Assembly: GCA_016194375.1 (NCBI GenBank)
Contig: JACQBU010000003.1
Span: forward strand, 1 to 33,310
Length of the DNA: 33,310 bases
Direction of reading: 5' to 3'
Origin: Nitrospinota bacterium
GTDB taxonomy: Bacteria > Nitrospinota_A > UBA7883 > JACRGQ01
The notes under the pieces were generated by a model. The model was not told the DNA's origin. It made no database searches and was given only the letters and a program-made list of their open reading frames with translations. Numbering within the stretch: the stretch's first letter is position 1; every line of letters begins with the position of its first letter. Of this stretch, positions 1 through 8,085 are shown in pieces. The position numbers were made by a program, and so were the translations under genes.

Positions 1-15
1 TGCGATAATTTCCAT
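1..15 (-). CDS. 5' end of an unidentified gene, cut by the window edge
   Basis: Reading the minus strand, an ATG at position 15 is preceded by an AAAAAGGAGG ribosome binding site (about 22-31) at ideal spacing. Only five codons (MEIIA) lie inside the window, so no product can be named. The start is inferred from the strong Shine-Dalgarno match alone. Confidence 0.5.
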
Positions 16-413
16 AGTGCGCCTCCTTTTTCTTTGGTTTAGTGAATTGACACAACAATCCACTATAAGGGGGCGCGCTTTCATATAATCATTCCCGCCC
101 CTCTCTAATGTCATTTCCGCGGAAGCGGGCCGCAATCGTCTTCGCCCGTTACCCTCGTCCCCGAACGGGGGAATCCAGACTATTGGTGGCGCGGACACTC
201 CTGTCTGCGTTTGCCGCGTTAGCGGCAAAGGTTTTGTTGCTTGCGTCCTCCGGACGCAACACGGACAGGAGTGTCCGTGCCACCCAAGAGTGTCCGTGCC
301 ACCGGGGTAAACTCCGGTGGAAAATTAATGCAAAGACCCCGCGTGAATTTAAGTTAAAATGACAACGGCGGAAAAAAAATCGCAGGCGGGTTTGAAAAAA
401 ATGGGAGCCCCAA
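16..413. other. 398-nt gene-free stretch upstream of the acetate-CoA ligase gene
   Basis: This stretch holds the upstream region of the left-edge minus-strand gene, the nested inverted repeat at 185-284 with its partial duplication to about 303, a short hairpin at 299-320, and the leader of the gene starting at 414 with GGGAG at 403-407. I see no convincing sigma-70 promoter pair and no coding signal. Confidence 0.6.
185..284. repeat. Nested inverted repeat, copy 1 (outer stem with two inner hairpins)
   Basis: Outer arms of 25 nt (185-209 and 260-284, starting GGTGGCGCGGACACTCC) pair at about 22 of 25 positions. Inside, a hairpin with an 8-bp stem (210-217 with 222-229) directly abuts the left arm, and a second hairpin with an 8-bp stem (241-248 with 252-259) directly abuts the right arm. 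An 11-nt linker separates them. The same architecture recurs at 25025-25136 with different inner hairpin sequences. Immediately downstream, 286-303 repeats most of the right arm, and a further hairpin (299-305 with 314-320) follows. The ORFs that cross this region on both strands are by-products of the repeat. Confidence 0.8.
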
Positions 414-2528
414 ATGCTTGAAGAGCTTTTATGTCCTGATTCCGTAGCCGTCGTCGGCGCCTCGAACACCCCCGGCAAGGTCGGCTACGCGATTTTAAAG
501 AACCTCCTGGACGGCGGATATCAGGGGAAAATCTTTCCCGTCAATCCCGGCTCGCCGGAAATTCTGGGCGTGACGGCGCACAAGGACTTAAAATCGCTCC
601 CCCAAAAACTGGACTTGAGCGTCATAGCCGTTCCGACGGCCGCCGTAAAGGGGGCGGTCTACGACTCCGTTTCGGCCGGCGCGAAGGCGATCATCGTAAT
701 CACCGCCGGGTTCAAGGAGACGGGGCGCGAGGGAGCGGAGATGGAAAGGGAAATCGCCCGCCATTGTTCGGCGATGGGGGTGAGGCTCCTGGGGCCCAAC
801 TGCCTGGGGTTCATCAACACCCACCACAAGATGAACGTCTCCTTTTCCCGCCAGACGCCCGTCGAGGGGACCATGTCCGTCATATCCCAGTCGGGGGCGC
901 TCTGCACCGCCATTTTGGACTGGGCCGAGTCGCGCCAGCTGGGGTTGGGGAAAATGTTCAGCATCGGCAACAAGGCCGACATCAACGAGGTGGACCTCCT
1001 CAAGGTCCTGCAAAAGGACGAGAAGACCAGGGTCATCGTCTGCTACCTCGAGAGCATAGACAACGGCAACGACTTCATCCGCGCCGCCGAGGACGCGTCG
1101 TCGGTCAAGCCGGTCATCGTGCTAAAGGCCGGCACGACCACCGCCGGCGTCAAGGCGGCCTCCTCCCACACCGGGAGCCTCGCCGGGGCCGACGTCGCGT
1201 ACGGCTCGGCGTTCAAACGCTCCGGCGTTTTGCGCGCCGAGACCTTCGAGGCGTTGTTCGACTACGCCGTGGCGTTGAACATGCAACCGTTGCCGAGGGG
1301 GCGGCGGACGGCGGTGATAACAAACGCCGGCGGGCCGGGCATCATGTCCGCCGACGCGCTGGAAAACTCCGGCATGGTCGTCGCGCGCCTGTCGGAAAAA
1401 ATGGCGGGCGAGCTCAAGAAAAAACTTCCCGCCGCCGCCAGCATCGGCAACCCGATTGACGTCCTGGGGGACGCCGACCCGCAAAGGTACGCGATGGCCG
1501 TCACCGCCGCGCAGGGGGACGACTCCGTGGACGCCGTGATAGTCATCCTTACCCCGCAGTCCATGACGCGCCCTACGGAGACGGCCCGCGCCGTGGCGGA
1601 ATGCGCCGGAGCCGGGGGTTCGAAGCCGTTGCTCGCCTCGTTCATGGGCGGCTCGCAGGTCATCCCGGGCAGGAAGGAGCTGATGGCGGCGGGCATTCCC
1701 GACTACACGTCCCCGGAGCGAGCGGTGGCGGCGTTGAAGGCGATGTGCGAATACTCGGAGTGGCGCCACCGCCCCCAGCGGATGGTCACGCGCTTCCCCG
1801 TGAACCGCATCCGCGTGCAACGCGTGGTCTCCCGCCACGTCAAGACCGGCAGGATGCAGGTCGGCGAGGTGCAGGCGAAGGAGATTTTAAGGGCATACGG
1901 GTTCCACGTGCCGGAAGGCAGGCTGGCCAAGACGCTCGGGGACGCGCTCGAGACGGCCGAGCGGGTCGGCTTTCCCGTGGCGATGAAGATATCCTCGCCG
2001 GACATCATACACAAGTCGGACATAGGGGGCGTGAAGCTGAACCTCACGACGCGCGACATGGTGCGCGACGCGTTCGAGCTCATGATGATGCGGATACCCG
2101 CGCGGTCGCCCCAGGCGCGGATCGAGGGGGTTTACGTCGAGAAAATGGCGAAAAAGGGGCTCGAGGTCATACTGGGCATGAACCGCGACCCGCAGTTCGG
2201 GCCGATGCTCATGTTCGGCCTGGGCGGCATCTTCGTCGAGGTGATGAAGGACGTCGCGTTCCATCTCGCCCCCATCACGGCGGGGGAGGCCATGCAGATG
2301 CTCACCGCCACGCGTTCCTACCAGCTTCTGAAGGGGGCGCGCGGCCAGAGCGGGGTGAACTTGGACGCCATCGCGGAGGGGTTGCAACGCATAAGCCAGC
2401 TTGCGACCGATTTTCCGGAGGTGGCGGAGCTGGACATCAACCCGTTCATGGTGGGGGAGGCGGGCGAGGACGCGGTGGTCGCCGACACGCGCATCACGTT
2501 GCGGGTTGCGGAGCGGGGGGCCGCGTGA
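414..2528 (+). CDS. Acetate--CoA ligase (ADP-forming), fused alpha and beta subunits
   Basis: This 704-residue protein should interconvert acetyl-CoA (or another acyl-CoA), ADP and phosphate with the free acid, CoA and ATP, giving ATP by substrate-level phosphorylation in the cytosol. Domains in order are a Rossmann CoA-binding domain (about 5-130, with GPNCLG at 127-132), flavodoxin-like CoA-ligase domains (about 145-460), and a C-terminal ATP-grasp domain (about 480-700, with MKISSPDIIHKSDIGGVKL and MLMFGLGGIFVEVMKD). H252 in SSHTGSLAG matches the phospho-histidine of the archaeal alpha subunit. Length is typical of alpha-beta fusions. The start ATG has GGGAG six bases upstream. The stop overlaps the GTG start of the next gene by 4 nt, so the two are probably translationally coupled. 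The preferred acid cannot be told from sequence. Confidence 0.92.
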   Translation: MLEELLCPDSVAVVGASNTPGKVGYAILKNLLDGGYQGKIFPVNPGSPEILGVTAHKDLKSLPQKLDLSVIAVPTAAVKGAVYDSVSAGAKAIIVITAGFKETGREGAEMEREIARHCSAMGVRLLGPNCLGFINTHHKMNVSFSRQTPVEGTMSVISQSGALCTAILDWAESRQLGLGKMFSIGNKADINEVDLLKVLQKDEKTRVIVCYLESIDNGNDFIRAAEDASSVKPVIVLKAGTTTAGVKAASSHTGSLAGADVAYGSAFKRSGVLRAETFEALFDYAVALNMQPLPRGRRTAVITNAGGPGIMSADALENSGMVVARLSEKMAGELKKKLPAAASIGNPIDVLGDADPQRYAMAVTAAQGDDSVDAVIVILTPQSMTRPTETARAVAECAGAGGSKPLLASFMGGSQVIPGRKELMAAGIPDYTSPERAVAALKAMCEYSEWRHRPQRMVTRFPVNRIRVQRVVSRHVKTGRMQVGEVQAKEILRAYGFHVPEGRLAKTLGDALETAERVGFPVAMKISSPDIIHKSDIGGVKLNLTTRDMVRDAFELMMMRIPARSPQARIEGVYVEKMAKKGLEVILGMNRDPQFGPMLMFGLGGIFVEVMKDVAFHLAPITAGEAMQMLTATRSYQLLKGARGQSGVNLDAIAEGLQRISQLATDFPEVAELDINPFMVGEAGEDAVVADTRITLRVAERGAA

Positions 2529-4390
2529 AACAAACATACGACCCGGATTGGAGGACCAAATACGCGTCCCTCGTCGTCACGGCCGGGGAGGCGGTGAAGC
2601 GGATACAACCGGGCCACCGCGTGTTCATAGGGAGCGGGTGTTCTGAGCCTCAGGGGCTGGTGCGCGCGCTGACCGAGAGGGCGGGGGAGCTGGCGGACGT
2701 CGAGATAGTCCAGCTTCTGACGCTCGGCGACGCGCCCTACGCCAAGAAGGAGTATTCCGACGCGTTCACCATCAACGCGTTCTTCATCGGCGCCACGGTG
2801 AGGGAGATCATCCGCGAGGGGCTTGGGAGCTACACGCCGATTTTTCTTTCGGACATCCCGCGGCTTTTTTCTTCCGGCAAACTGCCCCTGCACGCCGCCC
2901 TGATACAGGTCAGCCCGCCGGACTCGGAAGGGATGTGCAGTTTCGGGGTCGCGGTGGACATAGTGAAAAGCGCGGCGGAAAACGCGCTCACCGTGATAGC
3001 CCAGGTGAACCCGAACATGCCGCGCACGCTTGGGGACGCCTTCATCAACGTCTACGACGTGGACGCGCTGGTGGCGTCCGAGGAGCCGATAATCGAGATG
3101 CCGGACCTGCCCGCCACGGACGTCAGCCGGCAGATCGGCGAGTACGTGGCCTCGCTGGTGGACGACGGCGCCACCATCGAGCTCGGAATAGGGAAAATCC
3201 CTCACTCCGTCGCGCAGTCGCTCAAGGGGAAGCGGGACCTGGGGATACACACGGAGATGGTCACCGACGCGTTGCTGGACCTCATCCAGTCCGGCGCCGT
3301 CACCGGCGCCATGAAGACCCTCGACAGGGGAAAGGTGACGGCCAGCTTTTGCTTCGGTACGAAGAGGCTCTACGAGTTCGTGGACGACAACCCGATGTTC
3401 TCCTTCCACCCCACGGAATACGTCAACGACGTCGGCCTGATTTCAAGGCAGAAGGGGATGGTCGCGATAAACACCGCGCTTCAGGTGGATCTCACCGGCC
3501 AGGTCTGCGCCGACTCGCTCGGGTCGGAGTTCTACTCCGGCATCGGCGGGCAGGTGGACTTCAACCGCGGCGCGGCCCGCGCCGAAAACGGAAAGGCGAT
3601 AATCGCCCTTCCGTCCACGGCCCACGACGACAAGATTTCCCGCATAGTCTGCACCCTGACCCCGGGCGCCGGCGTGGTGACCACCCGCGGCGACGTGCAT
3701 TACGTGGTGACCGAATACGGCGTGGCCTACCTGCACGGCAAGAGCGTGCAGGAGCGCGCTCTGGCGCTCGTGAGCGTGGCGCACCCCAAGTTCCGCGCCG
3801 AGCTTATGGAGCAGGCCATTAAGGAAAGGTACCTGCGGCCGGAGCTCAAGGACGTGGAGGGGAAGATGATGATAGGGCCAAAGGAGCTTCGCACGTCCAT
3901 GCTCCTCAACGACGGCACCCAGATAAGCTTCCGCGCCATACACCCGACGGACGAGCCGCGGATGCGCGACCTGTTCTACACGCTGTCGCGCCAGACCGTC
4001 TACTACAGGTTCATGGCGGAGTTGAAGTCCATCCCGCGCTCGCAGGTGCAGAACTTCGTGTACATAGACCATTGGAACGCGGTCTCCATCGTCGCCACGC
4101 TTCCCACCGCGTCGGGCGAGGAGATAATAGCCGTCGGCGCCTATTACGTGGACAAAAAGACGAACCGGGCCGAGGTCGCGTTCACCGTGGCGGACGCCTG
4201 GCAAAAAAAGGGGATAGGGGCGTTCCTCATGGCCCACCTCGCCACCATCGGAAAGCGCAACGGCCTAAAGGGGTTCACGGCGGAGGTGCTCCCGCAGAAC
4301 AAGCCGATGCAGAAGGTCTTTTTCAACTCCGGCCTCAAGGTGAGGACCACGCCCGGCGAGGGCGTCATCTCGTTCGAAATGGATTTTTAA
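2525..4390 (+). CDS. Acetyl-CoA hydrolase/CoA-transferase fused to a GNAT acetyltransferase domain
   Basis: The open frame extends far upstream, but the real gene most likely starts at the GTG at 2525, which overlaps the stop of the preceding gene (GTGA). This gives 621 residues. Residues 1 to about 440 resemble 4-hydroxybutyrate/acetyl-CoA transferases (DWRTKYAS start, GIGGQVDF at 339-346, VTEYGVAYLHGKS). E244 in GIHTEM aligns by eye with the catalytic glutamate of the clostridial 4-hydroxybutyrate CoA-transferase. Residues about 460-621 form a GNAT fold with the acetyl-CoA loop motif QKKGIG at 560-565. The same two-domain arrangement is known in bacteria. Substrate is unknown: it may move CoA between acetyl-CoA and a carboxylic acid, while the GNAT part could acetylate a protein lysine. 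The upstream ligase suggests a shared acetyl-CoA/acetate role. Confidence 0.88.
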   Translation: MKQTYDPDWRTKYASLVVTAGEAVKRIQPGHRVFIGSGCSEPQGLVRALTERAGELADVEIVQLLTLGDAPYAKKEYSDAFTINAFFIGATVREIIREGLGSYTPIFLSDIPRLFSSGKLPLHAALIQVSPPDSEGMCSFGVAVDIVKSAAENALTVIAQVNPNMPRTLGDAFINVYDVDALVASEEPIIEMPDLPATDVSRQIGEYVASLVDDGATIELGIGKIPHSVAQSLKGKRDLGIHTEMVTDALLDLIQSGAVTGAMKTLDRGKVTASFCFGTKRLYEFVDDNPMFSFHPTEYVNDVGLISRQKGMVAINTALQVDLTGQVCADSLGSEFYSGIGGQVDFNRGAARAENGKAIIALPSTAHDDKISRIVCTLTPGAGVVTTRGDVHYVVTEYGVAYLHGKSVQERALALVSVAHPKFRAELMEQAIKERYLRPELKDVEGKMMIGPKELRTSMLLNDGTQISFRAIHPTDEPRMRDLFYTLSRQTVYYRFMAELKSIPRSQVQNFVYIDHWNAVSIVATLPTASGEEIIAVGAYYVDKKTNRAEVAFTVADAWQKKGIGAFLMAHLATIGKRNGLKGFTAEVLPQNKPMQKVFFNSGLKVRTTPGEGVISFEMDF

Positions 4391-4456
4391 GGGGCGAACC
4401 GCCGAAAGCTGAGCGTCGCGCCGCCGACCCCCGGAAAGTTAAACCCGCTACTTGTG

Positions 4457-4591
4457 ACCTCCGAAAAAGCCCCAATTATCGGGTCATTGCGAGGAGCGTG
4501 GCGACGAAGCAACCCCTGACATATTGATGGAACACACGGTGAGATTGCTTCGCTCCGCTCGCAATGACGAGTAACCACCCTTTTTCAGAGG
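4457..4591. repeat. Outer inverted repeat flanking the CHERSEAIS-type element
   Basis: ACCTCCGAAAAAG near 4457-4469 is an imperfect inverted match to CTTTTTCAGAGGT near 4579-4591. It lies between the 3' ends of two convergent genes (stops at 4390 and 4595), so it could be a bidirectional terminator split by the palindromic element at 4484-4567. Pairing is imperfect and the reading is tentative. Confidence 0.35.
4484..4567. repeat. Dispersed palindromic repeat of the CHERSEAIS type
   Basis: The left arm starts TCATTGCGAGGAGCG and the right arm ends CGCTCCGCTCGCAATGA, with the usual GAAGCAA / TTGCTTCG segments inside. Translation of the minus strand gives the well-known artefact peptide HCERSEAIS, and ORFs crossing this element are not genes. 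Elements of this kind are found scattered between genes in many unrelated bacteria. This copy sits between two convergent genes. Confidence 0.85.
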
Positions 4592-4594
4592 TTG

Positions 4595-5326
4595 TTACTT
4601 GAAAAACCCCGAGTGTTCGGAGTAGCTGTAGATGGTCTTTGCCATCAAATTCACGTCGCTTTTTCCGTTGTTTAAAATTAGGTTGTAATGCAACGGGTCC
4701 GTGGACGACTGGCCCGTGAAATCCTCCACGAATTTGTTCCTTGCATCCTGGTGCTCCCACAGGTGCTTTTTTGCGTCGGCCTGGCTGAGGTGAAACTTGT
4801 CCATCACCGCCTTAACGCGGAACGGGAAGGAGGCGTACAACCTCGCGTGAACGGCCGTGAATTTGGACGGGTCGAGTCTCCCCGTGATTATTTGGGAGCC
4901 GCCCCCCACCATGATGCAGTTTCCCCTCTCGGCGAGATTTAGGATGAGGGTGCGTATCCGCGTGAAGACCTGCGATTGCGTCGACTGCAGGTAGTCGGGG
5001 ACGAGGCCGTCTATGAACCAGTTCATGAAGGTGTACCGCGTCTCCACGACCTTGTGTATGAGGTCGGCCGCGAGTTCCTCGTCTTCCGCAAGTTTTTCCA
5101 AAATTTGGTGCGTGAAAACCATCCATTTTGTCCCGTGCCTTGCGTTTAATTGATCGCAGAGTTTCGTGGCGACGGCGAAACCGTCGCAACCGAACTCCCT
5201 GGATATCGTCACAAAATGGCTTTTTTGCCTTTTATTTTCCTCTTTCGCCCGGTCCTCAAGCCACAGGCGATAGGCGACGGCGTTGAGCTCCGGAGCCTTG
5301 AAAGTTTCCTCTTTTGTGTTACCCAT
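4595..5326 (-). CDS. Cytidylate kinase-like family protein
   Basis: This 243-residue protein resembles the cytidylate-kinase-like family (Pfam Cytidylate_kin_2). The core starts at about residue 38 with VTISREFGCDGFAVATKL, which occupies the P-loop position, followed by helices and RLYASFPFRVKAVMDKFHL, the region that carries LID-type arginines in this family. The classical GxxxxGK lysine is absent from the P-loop segment, as is common in the family, so nucleotide kinase activity is not assured. The ATG has GGAGAGG seven bases upstream. It is divergent from the methyltransferase gene and convergent with the CoA-transferase gene. The physiological substrate is unknown. Confidence 0.75.
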   Translation of the reverse strand: MGNTKEETFKAPELNAVAYRLWLEDRAKEENKRQKSHFVTISREFGCDGFAVATKLCDQLNARHGTKWMVFTHQILEKLAEDEELAADLIHKVVETRYTFMNWFIDGLVPDYLQSTQSQVFTRIRTLILNLAERGNCIMVGGGSQIITGRLDPSKFTAVHARLYASFPFRVKAVMDKFHLSQADAKKHLWEHQDARNKFVEDFTGQSSTDPLHYNLILNNGKSDVNLMAKTIYSYSEHSGFFK

Positions 5327-5525
5327 CTCTTACCTCTCCAAGATTTTAAGTTTGGTTTTATTCTTTCGCTAGCCACACGATATTGAAACTCCGGGCCTTT
5401 TTCAAGCTGTTTGTTTTGGAAGACCCCGCCTATTTTCCGCCCGACCGCGTATAAGCACAAACCTCCCTACAAAATATGTTATCCTTTTCTAAACGGGATT
5501 AGCGCTTAATAATCGCGGAGTTATT
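5327..5525. other. Divergent intergenic region before the methyltransferase
   Basis: This 199-nt stretch separates the kinase-like gene (minus) from the methyltransferase (plus). It is AT-rich and contains an imperfect dyad around AGCGCT just before the methyltransferase start, and GGAG seven bases before its ATG. I could not pick a convincing promoter pair. Confidence 0.4.
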
Positions 5526-6512
5526 ATGAACATTAAATTTATTGACTTATTCTCGGGAATCGGCGGATTTAGGATAGCCGCGAATCAATCGTTCAAGGAA
5601 AATAATATTTCAGGCCAATGCGTGTTCTCCAGCGAAATTGATGGTTACGCAAGGGAAGAATACTTTGCCAATTTTGGAGAATATCCCTCGGGCGACATAA
5701 AAAAAATTGACGCGAGGTTGGTCCCCGATCATGACCTGCTCCTTGCTGGTTTTCCCTGCCAGCCTTTTAGCATCATCGGCAACGGAAGGGGATTTGAGGA
5801 CACCAGGGGGACCTTGTTCTTCGACATCGCCAGAATATTGGATGAAAAGCGGCCGATGGCTTTCGTGTTGGAAAATGTTAAGCGGTTAGTGGGCCACGAC
5901 AAGGGGAAAACGCTCGAACACATTCTAGGTACACTCAGGAATCTCGGTTATTTCGTGGATTATAAGGTATTGAACGCCCTGGATTATGGCCTTCCTCAAA
6001 AAAGGGAACGCGTATTCATCGTCGGCCTTCAAAAACCGATGGTTTATTTTTGGCCGCCAAAACATAATCACCTGAAACCATTGTCGGAAATTCTCGAGAA
6101 AAAGGTGCATAAAAAACACTATGCTTCGGAAAAAATTGTTGTTAAAAGAAAAAATCGCCACTCATCCAAGCACACTCCTTCCATATGGCATGAAAACAAA
6201 TCCGGAAATGTCAGCTCGTACCCGTTTTCATGCGCCCTGCGAGCCGGAGCCTCCTACAATTATCTCCTTGTCAACGGGGAAAGAAGGCTGACCCCGCGGG
6301 AAATGTTGCGGCTCCAGGGATTTCCGGACGACTTCAAGATCGTTGTCCCCGACGCCCAAATTAGGAAGCAGGCGGGTAACTCCGTCCCTGTCAACGCGGT
6401 GAAGGCAGTGATAGACTCCTTAATTCCGCTTTTAAAAACGGAGTTGCAGATGAGCATGGTATCGGAAAGGACAAAGCCGTACCGGAGAAAGAATGGAAGA
6501 CGAGTCGCCTAA
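5526..6512 (+). CDS. DNA (cytosine-5-)-methyltransferase
   Basis: This 328-residue protein carries the ordered motifs of C5-cytosine methyltransferases, which transfer a methyl group from S-adenosylmethionine to a cytosine in a specific DNA site. Motif I is FIDLFSGIGG (5-14), motif IV is FPCQPF with catalytic C78, motif VI is ENV (116-118), motif VIII is PQKRERVFIVGL, motif IX is RRLTPREMLRLQGFP, and motif X includes QAGNSVPVNAV from Q282. The target recognition region (about 185-245) is short, so the site probably is too, but it cannot be read from sequence. All catalytic motifs are intact. The last 20 nt overlap the next gene, and the region is visibly richer in A+T than its neighbours, which suggests horizontal transfer as part of a restriction-modification pair. 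Confidence 0.95.
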   Translation: MNIKFIDLFSGIGGFRIAANQSFKENNISGQCVFSSEIDGYAREEYFANFGEYPSGDIKKIDARLVPDHDLLLAGFPCQPFSIIGNGRGFEDTRGTLFFDIARILDEKRPMAFVLENVKRLVGHDKGKTLEHILGTLRNLGYFVDYKVLNALDYGLPQKRERVFIVGLQKPMVYFWPPKHNHLKPLSEILEKKVHKKHYASEKIVVKRKNRHSSKHTPSIWHENKSGNVSSYPFSCALRAGASYNYLLVNGERRLTPREMLRLQGFPDDFKIVVPDAQIRKQAGNSVPVNAVKAVIDSLIPLLKTELQMSMVSERTKPYRRKNGRRVA

Positions 6513-7239
6513 ACTAAGGACTGTAAATAAGGTCAAGCCTCCCTACGCCATAAATGATTTCCCCAGAGATTTCGGCCAGATAATTGGCGGTGAGTTGGTT
6601 TATCTTCTGGCAACAAAAGGAAGACCTGACCTTGAGGGGCCGGAATGGGAGGCGATCTTCGCGAAAAGCATCGGCGCCGAGTGGAAACCCTCAAACATCG
6701 GGTTGGACGACGTTGTGTTGGAATCATGCGCCTGGGGCGCCAAGACTGTTAAGGCAAAAGCTCCTAGTAAGCAAAAAAGCGTAAGATTGATATCAGGCAG
6801 AAACTCACCTTATTATTCCTTCGACGTTGAAAATGTCAAAGAAATTCCGCCGAATGAAGTTGGGAATAAAGTCCTTTCCATATGGAACGAAAGGGTTGCG
6901 GATATACGTAAACGACACAAACATTTACGAACGGTGGTCATGGTTAAATCCCATGATTTATCCGAGGTTTTTATTTTTGAGTTTGAAACCGTAAGATACG
7001 ATTCGGAAATCTATGCTTGGAAATGGAATAAGAGCAAAAACCTTGAAGGATTGGAAAAAGGCTCCAACAGGCATAAGTTTACATGGCAACCTTCTGGCGC
7101 TCAGTTCACCATTATCGAGGATGTTCCGGAGGATGGATTGATCATCAGGATAAAAAAGCCGAAAAAACTTGATAAACAAAAGGTGCTTAAGGATATCGGC
7201 TTCGATAAAAGTTGGGTGACGGTTATTAAAAAGCGATGA
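6493..7239 (+). CDS. Unknown protein, candidate type II restriction endonuclease partner
   Basis: This 248-residue protein starts inside the methyltransferase gene (20-nt overlap, different frame), so it was probably acquired and is expressed together with it. I do not recognise a named family. Residues 51-87 hold EWEAIFAKSIGAEW, then GLDDVVLESCAWGAKTVK. The D72/D73, W81 and K84 arrangement, followed by SVRLISGRNSP (about 96-106), could be a divergent PD-(D/E)xK nuclease core, but that is inference from pattern and context. The C-terminal half is lysine-rich and has alternating hydrophobic stretches that suggest beta strands. It has no signal peptide or membrane segment. Alternatives are a DNA-binding or mismatch-repair accessory protein. 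It lies 30 nt from the convergent mqnA gene. Confidence 0.6.
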   Translation: MEDESPKLRTVNKVKPPYAINDFPRDFGQIIGGELVYLLATKGRPDLEGPEWEAIFAKSIGAEWKPSNIGLDDVVLESCAWGAKTVKAKAPSKQKSVRLISGRNSPYYSFDVENVKEIPPNEVGNKVLSIWNERVADIRKRHKHLRTVVMVKSHDLSEVFIFEFETVRYDSEIYAWKWNKSKNLEGLEKGSNRHKFTWQPSGAQFTIIEDVPEDGLIIRIKKPKKLDKQKVLKDIGFDKSWVTVIKKR

Positions 7240-7269
7240 AAAGCCGGCCAATGGCGGTGGGAGCCAAAT

Positions 7270-8067
7270 TCAAGGGTAGAAGCGGAGGGGAGGCTCCCTT
7301 TCGATCACGCCGTGCCTGCGGGCGAGCTGGAAAAAGAGCTTAAGCCCCTCGACGTCGGCCGGGGCGAGGTCGTACCTAATGCGGCGCCTCACGTAGTCCT
7401 CGCAGACTTCGCGCCCGATGGCGGCGGGAATCCCCTTTGCGCCGCATATTTCGTCCGTCATTTTCACCCCGATTTCCTTGGATTTTTTCAACGCGGTTAT
7501 CGCCTCGTCGGCGTTCACCCCGTCGGCCACGCAGAGCACGGAGAAAACGAACGGCTTTCCCGTGAACGCCAGCCATTCCCCGGCAAGGTCGTAAACCACG
7601 CGCTCCGCGCGGGAGACGGAGAACGCGTCGTCCCCTATGACAAGTACGGCGTCCGCGGGTTCACCGGCCGCCACAAACGCGACGTCCCGCTTGAAGAAGC
7701 CCCGGAAAAGCAGTTTCAGAAGCGCGACGGAGGTCCTGCTTCGCTCGTCCGCGGCCACGGAGCTTATTTCGCCCACGGGCTTCTTTGAGTGCATAAGGAC
7801 CGTTTTGACGTCCCCCCTGGCGGCTATCGAGAAGCCGGGGACGATCCTCAAGCCGGGAATGGAGGCGTACTCCACCGCCGGGATAAAGGCGAGGTCGAGG
7901 CCGCCCTCCTTGAGCATGTCCGCAAGCCTTGCGGGGGAGTCGAGGACGATTTCGAACGGCGGTTCTACCGTCCCGTTCAGCAGGGGGCGGATCAGCGGCT
8001 GTGAGTTTAGGAAGTCGTGGCATCCGAACCTCAGCCGCCCCTTGCCCGCCGGATTGGAACCCCCCAT
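7270..8067 (-). CDS. mqnA: Chorismate dehydratase MqnA (menaquinone via futalosine)
   Basis: This 265-residue protein matches MqnA, which removes water from chorismate to give 3-[(1-carboxyvinyl)oxy]benzoate, the first step of the futalosine route to menaquinone. It has the periplasmic-binding-protein-like fold of the family: RFGCHDFLNSQPLIRPLL near the N-terminus, then LADMLKEGGLDLAFIPAVEYA, and VLVIGDDAF in the second lobe. There is no signal peptide, consistent with a cytosolic enzyme. It starts 18 nt after the mqnE stop, so the two genes are very likely co-transcribed in the order mqnE-mqnA. The other pathway genes are not in this window. Confidence 0.88.
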   Translation of the reverse strand: MGGSNPAGKGRLRFGCHDFLNSQPLIRPLLNGTVEPPFEIVLDSPARLADMLKEGGLDLAFIPAVEYASIPGLRIVPGFSIAARGDVKTVLMHSKKPVGEISSVAADERSRTSVALLKLLFRGFFKRDVAFVAAGEPADAVLVIGDDAFSVSRAERVVYDLAGEWLAFTGKPFVFSVLCVADGVNADEAITALKKSKEIGVKMTDEICGAKGIPAAIGREVCEDYVRRRIRYDLAPADVEGLKLFFQLARRHGVIEREPPLRFYP

Positions 8068-8085
8068 TTTGCCGGACGCGCGCGC

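Noticed and set aside
40-72. TTGACA followed by TATAAG as a promoter
   Set aside because: The spacing is only 11 nt, far from the 16-18 nt needed.
108-478. ORFs on both strands before the acetate-CoA ligase gene
   Set aside because: They run through the nested inverted repeat, and their peptides are translations of its arms (VARTLLS-type). No ribosome binding site or family support.
1601-2524. N-terminal extension of the CoA-transferase frame, 300 residues long
   Set aside because: It is antisense-like, arginine/glycine-rich translation of the ligase gene in another frame. The transferase family start fits the GTG at 2525.
4387-4760. ORFs reading HCERSEAIS and similar
   Set aside because: They are translations of the dispersed palindromic repeat and partly of the antisense of the kinase-like gene.
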